From Thalassospira povalilytica (GTDB taxonomy: Bacteria; Pseudomonadota; Alphaproteobacteria; Rhodospirillales; Thalassospiraceae), in assembly GCF_002844235.1 (NCBI RefSeq), contig NZ_PGTS01000008.1:1-64000 (forward strand): a DNA stretch of 64,000 nucleotides, written 5' to 3'. Shown piece by piece: positions 19,126 to 27,962 of the stretch (the first letter of the stretch is position 1; every line of letters begins with the position of its first letter). Both the position numbers and the translations under genes were made by a program. The notes under the pieces are model-generated. The model saw nothing but the letters and a program-made list of their open reading frames with translations, searched no databases and was not told the DNA's origin.

Positions 19126-19518
19126 ATGCAATTTTCACCGTTGTTAATCGCTTCCATTGCCTTTGGGGGTGCTGTTGGTGCGGTCGCACGTCACAGTGTG
19201 TCTGTCATGATGGGCTCGATGCTGGGCAATGGATTTCCCTGGGGGACGCTTACGGTCAATATCGTGGGGTCTTTCCTGATGGGGGCGCTGATCGAACTTT
19301 CGGCCCTGAAACTTTCGATGGGACCGGAAATGCGCGCGCTTCTTGTGACCGGTTTTCTGGGGGCGTTTACAACCTTTTCGACTTTTTCGCTGGATGTCGC
19401 GACCCTATATGAACGAAACAATCTTGGCCTGTCGGCCTTGTATGTCATTGTTTCGGTTGTGGTCGGTATTTCGGCATTGTTCGGCGCGATGGCGCTGGTA
19501 AGGGGTATTCTGCAATGA
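19126..19518 (+). CDS. crcB: Fluoride exporter CrcB/Fluc
   Basis: A 130-residue four-helix membrane protein. Family signatures GGAVGAVARH, FPWGTLTVNIVGSFLMG and VTGFLGAFTTFSTFSLD are intact; the last includes the phenylalanine/threonine pore residues. Dual-topology dimers form fluoride channels. The stop overlaps the rluC start (ATGA), a common crcB-rluC coupling in alphaproteobacteria. Confidence 0.95.
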   Translation: MQFSPLLIASIAFGGAVGAVARHSVSVMMGSMLGNGFPWGTLTVNIVGSFLMGALIELSALKLSMGPEMRALLVTGFLGAFTTFSTFSLDVATLYERNNLGLSALYVIVSVVVGISALFGAMALVRGILQ

Positions 19519-20615
19519 GTGGTGTCACTCTGCGCAAGGTCAAAGCTGACGAAGCCGATATCCGGCTTGATCGTTGGTTCAAGCGCAACTGCCCGGAATT
19601 CACATTCGGGCAGGTTCAAAAGTTTCTGCGTGGTGGCCAGATCCGTGTGGATGGCAAACGTGCCAAGGCCAACCAGCGGGTTGAGCCGGGACAGGAAATC
19701 CGCATCCCGCCGGTGCCGGTAATGTCAGGTGGCGGTTCGGAACCATGGGCCCAAGAAGGTGCCTATAACCCCGCCGAAGTCCAGCAGCGCAAACAGGCCG
19801 GTCCGTCAAAATCCGATGCCAGCGAGGCAGAGCTTCAGGCCCTGCGCGATTCCGTCATTTTCTATGACGAAATGGTGCTGGCGATCAATAAACCCGCAGG
19901 TCTGGCGGTGCAGGGCGGGACCAATACCAGTCTGCATGTTGACGGGATGCTCGATGCCCTGAAACTCGATAGCAAGGAACGCCCGAAACTGGTGCATCGT
20001 CTTGACAAGGACACCAGCGGTGTTTTGCTGCTGGCCCGTTCGGCGTCTGCGGCCCATGCCCTGACCAAGGCGTTCAAGGACAAATCCACCCGCAAACTTT
20101 ACTGGGCGATTGTCACCGGCGCACCGGCGGAACGCGAAGGCCTGATTGACGCACCGCTTGCCAAGCTGGCCGGCAAGGGCGGGGAAAAGATGGTCATTGA
20201 CGAAAAGCTCGGCAAATCGGCGCAAAGCGTGTTCCGGCAGCTTCATCGCGCCGGGCGCAAGGCCGCCTGGCTTGCGCTGTCGCCGCTGACCGGTCGTACC
20301 CATCAGCTGCGCGTTCATTGCGAGGCAATCGAATGCCCGATCCTGGGGGATGGCAAATATGGCGGGGCCAAAGCATTCATCGATAGTCTGTCCAACCAGA
20401 TGCATCTGCATGCGCGCGCGATTGATTTCCCGCATCCTGTGACCGGTCATCGCGTGGTGATCGAGGCACCGGTGCCGCCGCATTTTGCCGAAACGCTGAA
20501 AAAGCTGAATTTTGATCCGAAAACGCCGACCAAATTCCTGACTCCGGAAATTCACCGTGAAAAGGAAGAAAAGCCGAAACCCAAGGCCAAACCGTCGCGT
20601 TCGCGCAAGAAATAA
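19515..20615 (+). CDS. rluC: 23S rRNA pseudouridine synthase RluC-like
   Basis: A 366-residue RluA-family enzyme. An N-terminal S4 RNA-binding domain (about 15-65) precedes the catalytic domain with HRLDKDTSG (nucleophile D164) and GRTHQLRVH. There is a lysine/arginine-rich tail. It is likely to isomerise uridines in 23S rRNA; RluC versus RluD is judged from the crcB neighbourhood and overall form. It overlaps crcB by four bases. Confidence 0.9.
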   Translation: MSGVTLRKVKADEADIRLDRWFKRNCPEFTFGQVQKFLRGGQIRVDGKRAKANQRVEPGQEIRIPPVPVMSGGGSEPWAQEGAYNPAEVQQRKQAGPSKSDASEAELQALRDSVIFYDEMVLAINKPAGLAVQGGTNTSLHVDGMLDALKLDSKERPKLVHRLDKDTSGVLLLARSASAAHALTKAFKDKSTRKLYWAIVTGAPAEREGLIDAPLAKLAGKGGEKMVIDEKLGKSAQSVFRQLHRAGRKAAWLALSPLTGRTHQLRVHCEAIECPILGDGKYGGAKAFIDSLSNQMHLHARAIDFPHPVTGHRVVIEAPVPPHFAETLKKLNFDPKTPTKFLTPEIHREKEEKPKPKAKPSRSRKK

Positions 20616-20642
20616 CGCCCGATCAAATGACCCGATAACGCG

Positions 20643-20670
20643 AAAAGCCGACGCAATGCGTCGGCTTTTT
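20643..20670 (+). terminator. Intrinsic terminator after rluC
   Basis: AAAAGCCGACGC / GCGTCGGCTTTT around AAT, followed by a further T. It also reads well on the other strand and may serve the minus-strand gene ending at 20737. Confidence 0.85.
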
Positions 20671-20736
20671 CGTCCCTGTCTGAAGTCAAAACCAAAAGGC
20701 GTTGAATGACATTCGAGCTTATTATCAAGCGGTATG

Positions 20737-20997
20737 TTAGTTTTTGCCGAAACGTTTTATGAAGGCATCATACACCCGGTTCAGATGCTGGGCATGAACC
20801 GTATTTCCCATGCATTCGCACATTTCAGCCTGACCTTTGATCATGAACGCAATGCGCTTGCGGCCTTGCGTCGTGTGAACCATGCTCTCGCCTTCCTCGA
20901 GTGCGGTCACAATCGGGATTTGCTCACACTCGGCAATCGCGAGAATTTCTTCCTCCTTAAGGTCGCTGAAATCTATACAGTCCCGTAGCGTGAGCAT
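20737..20997 (-). CDS. Small conserved protein of unknown function
   Basis: An 86-residue protein beginning MLTLRDCIDFSDLKEEEI. It resembles a small unnamed protein I recall from many proteobacteria, with a motif of the form LRDC-DF-DLxxxEIxAIAE and a later NTVHAQHLNRVYDAF helix. No signal peptide, membrane helix or known motif is seen. A GGAGGCAGG ribosome-binding site supports ATG 20997. The function is unknown. Confidence 0.75.
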   Translation of the reverse strand: MLTLRDCIDFSDLKEEEILAIAECEQIPIVTALEEGESMVHTTQGRKRIAFMIKGQAEMCECMGNTVHAQHLNRVYDAFIKRFGKN

Positions 20998-21200
20998 CGC
21001 CTGCCTCCGCTGTCATAAAGGTCAGAACCACAGTATAGCGCGCCTTTTGGGTGATCAGAAGAAGTTCAAATTTCACCATTGGTTTCCGGTGCTTCGGGCA
21101 AAGCAAAAAATGGTTCTTGGTTGCAGATGTCAGGGACTCGATCTTTGATCGGCTTTGGATTAGGTTCTGCCTTTCCGTTAGACAGGATGAAAGACCCCAC

Positions 21201-21899
21201 ATGACCACAGATCCGCTCAGACTTGTCGTATTTGATTGTGACGGCACGCTAGTCGACAGCCAGCATGCGATCGCCCATTGCATGGACCATGCCTTTGCGC
21301 AAAACGGGCTGGATTGCCCGGGGCTTGAAAATACCCGCACGATCATCGGTCTGAGTCTGCCCGAAGCCATCACCAAGCTGGCCGCCCCCAACCGTATTGA
21401 CGATGCCCTGATTGATGCGATCACCGTGGCCTACAAGACGGCATTCTTTACCCTGCGCCAGACCCCTGATTTCCACGAACCGCTGTTTCCCGGTGTGCGC
21501 GAAGTTCTGGCCGAGCTTGACCGTCGCCAATGGCTGAGCGGTGTTGCCACCGGCAAGGCCCGCCGTGGTCTCGATGCCGTACTGGCCCGGAATGAACTTG
21601 AAGGCCGGTTCGTAACGCTTCAGACCTGTGACAATCACCCGTCAAAGCCCAATCCGGCGATGCTGATGGCTGCCCTTGAGGAAACCGGTGTGGATGCGCC
21701 CAATGCGGTCATTGTTGGCGATACCAGCTATGATATCGAAATGGGCCGTGCCGCGGGCATGATCGCCATTGGTGTCGACTGGGGCTATCATGATGTCGAT
21801 ACGCTTCATAAATCCGGCGCACATGCCGTGATCAGCCATTTTGATGATTTGCCTGTGGTTCTTGACAGAATATGGGAAAGTGACCGTGACGCCGCTTAA
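21201..21899 (+). CDS. HAD-IA hydrolase, phosphoglycolate phosphatase-like
   Basis: A 232-residue HAD phosphatase. Motif I is FDCDGTLVDSQ, motif II is in GVATGKARRG, motif III is the lysine in PSKPNP, and motif IV is VGDTSYDIEMGRAAG. A cap of the phosphoglycolate phosphatase type lies between motifs I and II. The open frame extends upstream, but ATG 21201 with AGGATGAAAG gives the correct N-terminus. The substrate is not decidable. It overlaps the next gene by 20 bases. Confidence 0.88.
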   Translation: MTTDPLRLVVFDCDGTLVDSQHAIAHCMDHAFAQNGLDCPGLENTRTIIGLSLPEAITKLAAPNRIDDALIDAITVAYKTAFFTLRQTPDFHEPLFPGVREVLAELDRRQWLSGVATGKARRGLDAVLARNELEGRFVTLQTCDNHPSKPNPAMLMAALEETGVDAPNAVIVGDTSYDIEMGRAAGMIAIGVDWGYHDVDTLHKSGAHAVISHFDDLPVVLDRIWESDRDAA

Positions 21900-22362
21900 A
21901 AACCCGGATCTGGCACCGATCCGTTTTGAATTGACGATGGCAATCGATCCCGAGGATGCCTTTGATGCCTTTACCAAAGGCTTCGGGGACTGGTGGCCGA
22001 CCGACAGCCATTCCATTTCCAAAAAGGATTGCCTGGCGATTGTCCTTGATCCGGCGGCCGGGGGTGAAATTGTCGAACATGTCAAAGGCAAGGACGACAT
22101 TCCGTGGGGCCGGATCGATATCTGGCAGCCGGGTGAACGGATTGCCTTTACCTGGCACCCGGGATGGGATGCTGGCGATTTTACCCGGATTGATGTGCGG
22201 TTTGGCCTGAATGATTTCGGGCGTTGCGTCATTCGTCTTGAGCACGGGGCATGGGAAAATGTCGGTGATATCGCACCGGCATTGCGGGACGGATATTTGT
22301 CGGGCTGGGAATTCGTGTTTGGCGAATGTTTCGCCAATTACCTGCGAACAGCGCGCCGCTAA
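21880..22362 (+). CDS. SRPBCC (AHSA1-like) domain protein
   Basis: About 160 residues. The fold signature is the AHSA1/CalC type: PEDAFDAFTKGFGDWWP at the N-terminus, PWGRIDIWQPGERIAFTWHPG in the middle, and a C-terminal helix GWEFVFGECFANYLR. Family members bind hydrophobic ligands; no specific ligand can be inferred. GTG 21880 follows GGGAAA and overlaps the HAD gene, suggesting coupling. Confidence 0.8.
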   Translation: MTVTPLKNPDLAPIRFELTMAIDPEDAFDAFTKGFGDWWPTDSHSISKKDCLAIVLDPAAGGEIVEHVKGKDDIPWGRIDIWQPGERIAFTWHPGWDAGDFTRIDVRFGLNDFGRCVIRLEHGAWENVGDIAPALRDGYLSGWEFVFGECFANYLRTARR

Positions 22363-22407
22363 GCCCGAACTCAGACCATAAATCTCGGGTCTTTGGACTG
22401 AAATGCA

Positions 22408-22431
22408 AAAGGGCACCCTGTGGTGCCCTTT
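22408..22431. terminator. Bidirectional terminator
   Basis: AAAGGGCACC / GGTGCCCTTT around CTGT lies between convergent genes ending at 22362 and 22464, with A/T-rich flanks on both sides. Confidence 0.85.
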
Positions 22432-22463
22432 GTCATGTCGATTTGATGTGGGGTGATGTGGGG

Positions 22464-23078
22464 TTAAAAGACCCGGTCTTCGATCAGTTCACGGTGCAGT
22501 TTGACCGGATCGCGGAACCAGTGGGTCATGAAGCCCATTTCGCGGGCCTGCTGGATGTTCTTTTCGCTGTCATCGATAAACAGGGTTTCGCGCGGGTTAA
22601 GTTTGAAACGCGCACAGACCAGTTCGAAAATTTGCGGGTCGGGTTTGGCAAGCTTTTCCTGCCCCGATACCAGAATGCCTTCAAAGTGATTTAGGAAATC
22701 AAACCGTGCCAGCGCATGTGGCCATGTTTCTGCCGACCAGTTGGTCAGGGCAAACAGGCGGACTTTCTTGCGCGCTTTGAGGTCTTCCAGAATGCCGACT
22801 GTGCGTTCGATCGGGCCTTTCATCATTTCGGGCCAGCGTTCGTTCCATGCCGCAATTTCGTCATGATAATGCGGATAGCGATGCTGAAGATCGGGGATCG
22901 AATTGGCAAAGCTCAGCGCGCCCTTGTCATGCAAAAAGTTCCAGTGCGGATGGCAGACTTCGGTCAGGAATTTTTCCATTTCCGCGGGGTCGTTGAAAAT
23001 CTTGCGATACAGGTGACGCGGATCCCAGTCGACAAGAACCCCACCAAGATCAAACAGGACAGTTTCGATATCGCGCAT
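22464..23078 (-). CDS. HAD hydrolase, haloacid dehalogenase/YihX-like
   Basis: A 204-residue HAD-IA protein. Motif I is LFDLGGVLVDWDP, motif II is FALTNWS, motif III is the lysine in EKLAKPDP, and motif IV is FIDDSEKNIQQA. The ALTNWS motif and DWDP start are typical of the 2-haloacid dehalogenase-like and glucose-1-phosphatase (YihX) branch. A GGGAAAC site precedes ATG 23078. The substrate is unknown. Confidence 0.87.
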   Translation of the reverse strand: MRDIETVLFDLGGVLVDWDPRHLYRKIFNDPAEMEKFLTEVCHPHWNFLHDKGALSFANSIPDLQHRYPHYHDEIAAWNERWPEMMKGPIERTVGILEDLKARKKVRLFALTNWSAETWPHALARFDFLNHFEGILVSGQEKLAKPDPQIFELVCARFKLNPRETLFIDDSEKNIQQAREMGFMTHWFRDPVKLHRELIEDRVF

Positions 23079-23364
23079 GATGTTTCCCTATGTCTCCCCG
23101 GGGCAATGGATTGCGTGTTACGGGTTGGTTAAACCAGTTGGCACGCGCAATCGCAAGCTGCAGTTTCTTGAAAGATTGCAGATGCGCTATGATCTTGCCG
23201 GGGAACGGGAACGTAATAAGGGGCATTCCAGATGACCGGTGTGCCAACATGCCCCGCCAGGCGGTTGGTCTTGCCGGTCGATGACATGATTGTCATTTGC
23301 CAAAACCCGGTGTGGTTGCAAATGATAAACGTTCTGCAAAACAAGAATCAGAGGAGGCCTGAAC

Positions 23365-24189
23365 ATGTGTACGCTTGATGGATGTGGTTCTCACGAACAT
23401 CTTGGTCCGCCGCCCAAGGCGACCGACGAAGACCGTCGACTGTTTCTCAAAGGTGCTGTTGCCCTGCCGCTTGCTGTAATTCTTGCCGATCCGATGCTTG
23501 CCCATGCGGCTGGGTCGACGCTTGAAAAAGTCACGATTACGACCCCCGAAGGCGACGCCATGATGGCCGAAATCGCCATGCCGGCAACGCTTCCGGCACC
23601 GACGGTCATTCTGATCCACGAATGGTGGGGGCTGAATGACCAGATCCGCGCGGTTGCCGCGGAATATGCCAAACAGGGCTATATCGCGCTTGCGGTTGAT
23701 CTGTATGGCGAGCCACCTGCAACCACGCCTGACGGGGCCAAGGCACTGATGGCCGGGCTTGATCCAGTTGCCGCAACCCGCAAGTTGCAGTCATCGGTCG
23801 CGTTCCTTCGAAATCACAAGGACTCAACGGGCAAGGTCGGCTCGGTCGGCTGGTGCTTTGGCGGCGGATGGTCGCTTAATACTGCCCTTGCCACTGATAT
23901 CGATGCTGCTGTGGTCTATTACGGCAATGTCAAAAAGACCCCGGAACAGGTCGCAACCCTCAATGCGCCGTTGATGGGGCATTTCGGCACCCTTGATAAA
24001 AGCATCAACAAGGAAATGGTCGAAGGTTTCGAGGAATCCCTGCGCATTGCCGGCAAGTCGGACTATCAGTTCTACTGGTATGATGCCGATCACGCCTTTG
24101 CCAATCCAAGTGGCGGTCGCTATGACAGCGAAGACGCCATGCTGGCCTGGGAACGCACCATGGCGTTCTTTGATCAGCATCTGGGATAG
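23365..24189 (+). CDS. Tat-exported dienelactone hydrolase family protein
   Basis: A 274-residue alpha/beta hydrolase. Residues 28-50 look like a Tat signal (DRRLFLKGAVALPLAV, then a cut near AHA-A). The nucleophile is the cysteine of GWCFGGGW as in dienelactone hydrolases, with the acid in the GTLDKS region and the histidine in DADHAFANPS. A strong AGGAGG site is present. The short Cys/His-containing N-terminus ahead of the twin arginine is unusual. The physiological substrate is unknown. Confidence 0.88.
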   Translation: MCTLDGCGSHEHLGPPPKATDEDRRLFLKGAVALPLAVILADPMLAHAAGSTLEKVTITTPEGDAMMAEIAMPATLPAPTVILIHEWWGLNDQIRAVAAEYAKQGYIALAVDLYGEPPATTPDGAKALMAGLDPVAATRKLQSSVAFLRNHKDSTGKVGSVGWCFGGGWSLNTALATDIDAAVVYYGNVKKTPEQVATLNAPLMGHFGTLDKSINKEMVEGFEESLRIAGKSDYQFYWYDADHAFANPSGGRYDSEDAMLAWERTMAFFDQHLG

Positions 24190-24214
24190 TCCCCGGACGC
24201 AATTGTATGATGGA

Positions 24215-24242
24215 AAAAAGGCCGGGATGACCCGGCCTTTTT
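24215..24242. terminator. Bidirectional terminator
   Basis: AAAAAGGCCGGG / CCCGGCCTTTTT around ATGA, between the dienelactone hydrolase and the minus-strand ABC operon end. Confidence 0.88.
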
Positions 24243-24260
24243 ATTGGTCTGATGATTGGA

Positions 24261-25031
24261 TCAGGTGGTCTGGTTGCCGCGGTTCGCCCATTTGGTCGAG
24301 CGGCGTTCAATGACGTTGAAGATCTCATACATCGCAATGCCCATCACCGCGATCACCAGCAGTCCGGCAAAGACCAGCGGCATGTTGAATTTCGACGATG
24401 CTGACAGCATCAGATATCCGACACCGACATTCGATGCCACGGTCTCGGAAATCACCGATCCGACAAAGGCCAGCGTGATCGCAACCTTGAGCGATGCAAA
24501 GAAATAGGGCATGGCACGCGGGAAGCCGACCTTGACCAGAATGTCGGTGCGCGTAGCACCAAGAGAGCGCAACACATCGCGCAATTCCGGTTCCAGTGTG
24601 GCAAGCCCGGTGGCGACATTGACCACGATCGGAAAGAACGAAATCAGAAACGCGGTGATGATGGCCGGCACGGTGCCGATGCCAAACCACATGACCAGTA
24701 CCGGTACAAGGGCCACTTTCGGGACCGAGTTGAACCCGACCAGAAGCGGGTTGGCCGCATCATAAATCGCCCGGCTGGACCCCACCAGCGCGCCCAGGAT
24801 CACCCCGAACACCACGGCAATGGCAAAGCCCGCAAGGGTCGTATAAAGCGTGTGAACCGCATGCATCCAGATCGCTTCATGGAATTGCCAGCCGACAATG
24901 ATGCTTTCGGACGGGGTTGGCAGGACATAGGGCGGAATATTGAAGATCCGCACGATCAGTTCCCACAGAACAAAAAGACCGATCGCACTAAGCCACGGGG
25001 CTGCTTTGGAAAGATTGGGTTTCTTTTTCAT
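24261..25031 (-). CDS. ABC transporter permease (NitT/TauT type)
   Basis: A 256-residue inner-membrane permease of the SsuC/TauC/ThiX type, with about six helices and the EAA-like loop ELRDVLRSLGATRTDILVKVGFPRAMP that contacts the ATPase. It is the third gene of a binding protein-ATPase-permease operon read on the minus strand, 18 bases after the ATPase. The substrate is unknown. Confidence 0.92.
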   Translation of the reverse strand: MKKKPNLSKAAPWLSAIGLFVLWELIVRIFNIPPYVLPTPSESIIVGWQFHEAIWMHAVHTLYTTLAGFAIAVVFGVILGALVGSSRAIYDAANPLLVGFNSVPKVALVPVLVMWFGIGTVPAIITAFLISFFPIVVNVATGLATLEPELRDVLRSLGATRTDILVKVGFPRAMPYFFASLKVAITLAFVGSVISETVASNVGVGYLMLSASSKFNMPLVFAGLLVIAVMGIAMYEIFNVIERRSTKWANRGNQTT

Positions 25032-25049
25032 GATAATTGCCCGCCCTTC

Positions 25050-25835
25050 TTAGGATTCTCGCACGTCACGGATGTGACTGCGCAGTTCATGGACAAGGTC
25101 GGTGAATGGCTGGGTAAAGGTGGCTTCCTGATCGCGCGGGCGGGGTAGGGGATTTTCACGCTCTACCAGAATTTTGCCAGGCCGCTTGGACATCACATAA
25201 ATGGTGTCGGCCAAATAAGCCGCTTCGCGCAGGTCATGGGTAACCAGAATGACCGTAAAGGGACGCACCATCCAAAGGTTTTGCAAGATGTCCCAAAGCT
25301 CTTCACGGGTAAAGGCATCAAGTGCGCCAAACGGTTCATCAAGCATCAGAAGATCCGGTTCATGGATCAGGGACCGGCACAGTGATGCGCGCTGCTGCAT
25401 GCCGCCGGACAATTCCCAGGGATATTTGTCTTCGTGGCCCTCAAGGCCGACACTGGCCAGAAGCTTGCGCGCGCGTTCTTCGTATTCGGCCCGGTTTTTG
25501 CGCAACCGGTTGCGATGCGGTTTGACGATTTCCATGGGCAGCAACACGTTATCAAGTGTCGTCCGCCATGGCAGAAGGGTCGGGTTCTGGAATGCCATGC
25601 CGACAATCTTAAGCGGTCCGGCGACTTCCTTGTTATCGACAATGACGGTCCCCTCGGACGGGGGCATCAGGCCGGATACAAGTTTCAGCAACGAAGATTT
25701 GCCGCAGCCCGACGGTCCGACAACAGCAATGAACTCGCCCTTGCCGATCTTCATATTGGTGGTTTCAAGTGCCAGATCATCGCCTTCGCTATAGCGCAGC
25801 CTGACGTTGTTGAGTTCGACAAAGCTCTTCGACAC
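25050..25835 (-). CDS. ABC transporter ATPase (NitT/TauT type)
   Basis: A 261-residue ATPase: Walker A GPSGCGKSS, signature LSGGMQQRASL, Walker B LLMLDEPFGALD, H-loop VTHDLREA. The frame is open back to an ATG at 25931, but GTG 25835 follows AGGGGGA and lies beyond a strong stem-loop, and gives the usual family length. The C-terminus ends with RSHIRDVRES. It energises import with the permease and the upstream binding protein. Confidence 0.92.
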   Translation of the reverse strand: MSKSFVELNNVRLRYSEGDDLALETTNMKIGKGEFIAVVGPSGCGKSSLLKLVSGLMPPSEGTVIVDNKEVAGPLKIVGMAFQNPTLLPWRTTLDNVLLPMEIVKPHRNRLRKNRAEYEERARKLLASVGLEGHEDKYPWELSGGMQQRASLCRSLIHEPDLLMLDEPFGALDAFTREELWDILQNLWMVRPFTVILVTHDLREAAYLADTIYVMSKRPGKILVERENPLPRPRDQEATFTQPFTDLVHELRSHIRDVRES

Positions 25836-25902
25836 TGCAGTTAGTCCCCCTGCCTGGTCTTGGTCGTTCTTTTTTGTGAAATCGGATGTGGTCAAAAGGA
25901 AA

Positions 25903-25924
25903 CCGGGGCGGAAAACCGCCCCGG
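25903..25924 (-). promoter_or_regulatory. Intercistronic attenuator hairpin
   Basis: A perfect 9-bp stem CCGGGGCGG / CCGCCCCGG with a 4-base loop lies between binding protein and ATPase. On the minus strand it is followed by TTTCCTTTT. It probably terminates most transcripts, so that more binding protein than ATPase is made. Confidence 0.75.
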
Positions 25925-25937
25925 AATGCATTGTGAC

Positions 25938-26960
25938 TTATTTGATTTTGCGGTCTTCGGCACCGGGCATGAAGATATCGGTAAAGACATCGCCAACTGT
26001 CGGCTTGTTTTCAAAGCCAAAAGCAAGTGCGACCTGATCAATCGCCTTTGCCATACGGTCGGTTTTGACCAGACCCATGCCGTTTTCAAGCGTATCGGGG
26101 GTGACGACGTTTTCATCAATCGCCATCTGAAGACGCTGCAATTCCAAGGCCGGGTCAATCAGCGGATCGACTTCCTTAAGGGCTTCGATCGCCGATGCCG
26201 GATCGGCGATTGCCGCACGCCAGCCTTTGACAACACCGCGCAGGAAGCCGCGCAGTTCTTCTGCATGGTTTTCCATCATGTCAGGCGACGCCAAAAGGCC
26301 GTTGCCATAAAAGTCCATGCCGAAATCCTTGTACTGGAAAACGGTCAGATCATCCTTGGTCACACCCTGTGCCTGAAGATTGAGGATCGAGGTGAAGTAA
26401 TGGCCGGAAATGGCATCAACATCACCGCGCACCAGCATCGGTTCACGCAGCGGCGGATCCATGCTTTCCCAGGTCACATCATCAAGTTTAAGCCCGGTTG
26501 CCGATGCAAATGCCGGATAAAGCTTGCGCGACGCGTCAAAGACCGGGGCGCCAAGGGTTTTGCCGACCAGGTCTTCGGGTTTGGTGATGCCCGATTTCTT
26601 GAGCATGAACAGCGAAAATGGAGGGCGGTCATAGACCATGAAGATCGATTTCATGGCGCGATCGGGGTTCGATGCGTTGAATTCGACCAGCGAGTTGATA
26701 TCGGCAAGTGATACGTCATAGGCGCCGCTGGCAACGCGGGTAATCGCGCCAACCGAACCGTTGCCGGAGTCAATCGTGACATCCAGGCCTTCTTCGTCAA
26801 AATAGCCGTTCTTCTTGGCCAGAAGGTACGGGGCTGCCGGACCTTCGAATTTCCAGTCGAGCGAAAACTTGATCGCCATTTGCGCCATTGCCGAATGCGC
26901 GCCCAAAGCAACCGCCGCCCCAAGTGCTGCACCCAAAAGTCGGTTTGTAAAAGTCGTCAT
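25938..26960 (-). CDS. ABC transporter substrate-binding protein (NMT1/THI5-like)
   Basis: A 340-residue periplasmic protein. The signal peptide ends near SAMA-Q (about residue 26). The NMT1-like domain shows DWKFEGPAAPYLLAKKNGYF, VASGAYDVSLADINSLV and MDPPLREPMLVRGDVDAI. Relatives bind taurine, sulfonates, nitrate, pyrimidine or riboflavin precursors; none can be chosen. There is no TPP or FMN riboswitch upstream. It is the first gene of the operon. Confidence 0.92.
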   Translation of the reverse strand: MTTFTNRLLGAALGAAVALGAHSAMAQMAIKFSLDWKFEGPAAPYLLAKKNGYFDEEGLDVTIDSGNGSVGAITRVASGAYDVSLADINSLVEFNASNPDRAMKSIFMVYDRPPFSLFMLKKSGITKPEDLVGKTLGAPVFDASRKLYPAFASATGLKLDDVTWESMDPPLREPMLVRGDVDAISGHYFTSILNLQAQGVTKDDLTVFQYKDFGMDFYGNGLLASPDMMENHAEELRGFLRGVVKGWRAAIADPASAIEALKEVDPLIDPALELQRLQMAIDENVVTPDTLENGMGLVKTDRMAKAIDQVALAFGFENKPTVGDVFTDIFMPGAEDRKIK

Positions 26961-27112
26961 TTGTTAAGAAGCCTCCTGTTTCGGGCCGATAATGCCGACC
27001 CTGCAACCGAATAATCCCCTGATGACACAGCAATTCACATGCCATGTCGCGAATGCACCCGCTTTGCCGCGGATTTGTAATCTTCACGAAACAGAGTAGA
27101 GTTGTTTATTAT

Positions 27113-27137
27113 TTGGTCAATGGGGCAAATTGATCAA
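27113..27137. promoter_or_regulatory. Putative operator palindrome
   Basis: TTGGTCAAT-7-ATTGATCAA is a dyad with a single mismatch between 9-base arms, in the 273-base gap between the divergent ABC operon and the ATP12 gene. A TATAAT-like hexamer on the minus strand lies next to it (27139-27144, read in reverse). It is likely a regulator site for the ABC operon (inference). Confidence 0.45.
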
Positions 27138-27233
27138 AAATTATACAGAATTTCTTGATAATCGCCCAATCAGCGTTCTGTTCACGGCCAATCGCGATTA
27201 AAAGGCCTTGCGCAGCGCGCTGCTTTTAGGCAT

Positions 27234-27962
27234 ATGGCGATCATGCTTACAAAAACGATCAATCGCTTCTACAAAAAAGCCGAAGCTGTCGCAGATGACA
27301 GCGGTTCGGGTTGGCGCGTGCATCTTGACGGCCGCGCAGTGAAATCGCCGGCAAAGGCAGAATTCCTGCTGCCGTCAGAAGTTCTGGCGCGCGAAATTGC
27401 CGCGGAATGGGATGCGCAGGGGGAAAAAGTTCAACCCGCGACCATGCCGATCATGCAGCGCGCGGCAACCGCCATCGATCGGGTGGCGCCAAACCGTGCT
27501 GCTGTGATTGCCGAACTGACCGGATACGGGCGGTCTGACCTGTTATGTTATCGTGCAACCTTCCCCGAAGATCTGATCGAACGTCAGGCCAAGGCATGGC
27601 AGCCGTTGCTTGACTGGGCAAAGGACGGCCTTGGTGTCGCGCTTGCCGTGACCGAAGGCGTGATGCCGATCGGCCAGGATGATGCATCGCTTCTGCGGTT
27701 GCAGGATCATGTCGAAAGCTTTGATGACTATCACCTGACCGCATTGCACAGCCTGACCACGGTGTCGGGGTCAGTGATTATCGGTCTTGCCGTGATGAAC
27801 CGTCAGATCGACGCCCAGCGGGCCTTTGAATGCGCCATGGTTGACGAAGAATACGCGATCGAACAATGGGGCGAAGACGCCGAAGCTGTCGCACGCCGCG
27901 ACCGTCATCAGGCGGAATTGCTGGCAACCGGTCGTTATCTTGATCTTCTTGCCGGTCGCTAG
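27234..27962 (+). CDS. ATP12-family F1-ATPase assembly chaperone
   Basis: A 242-residue protein of the ATP12 family, which in mitochondria protects the alpha subunit before F1 assembly; alphaproteobacterial members are taken to do the same. Seen: RFYKKAEAV, VHLDGRAVKSPAKAEFLLPS, IAAEWDAQGEKVQPATMPIM, and the C-terminal VDEEYAIEQWGEDAEA. An alternative ATG is at 27243. Confidence 0.92.
   Translation: MAIMLTKTINRFYKKAEAVADDSGSGWRVHLDGRAVKSPAKAEFLLPSEVLAREIAAEWDAQGEKVQPATMPIMQRAATAIDRVAPNRAAVIAELTGYGRSDLLCYRATFPEDLIERQAKAWQPLLDWAKDGLGVALAVTEGVMPIGQDDASLLRLQDHVESFDDYHLTALHSLTTVSGSVIIGLAVMNRQIDAQRAFECAMVDEEYAIEQWGEDAEAVARRDRHQAELLATGRYLDLLAGR

Noticed and set aside
26961..27233. TPP or FMN riboswitch before the NMT1/THI5-like operon
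   Set aside because: No CTGAGA/ACCCTTTGAACCTGATC-like or FMN-like conserved segments on either strand, so thiamine or riboflavin precursor transport is not supported.
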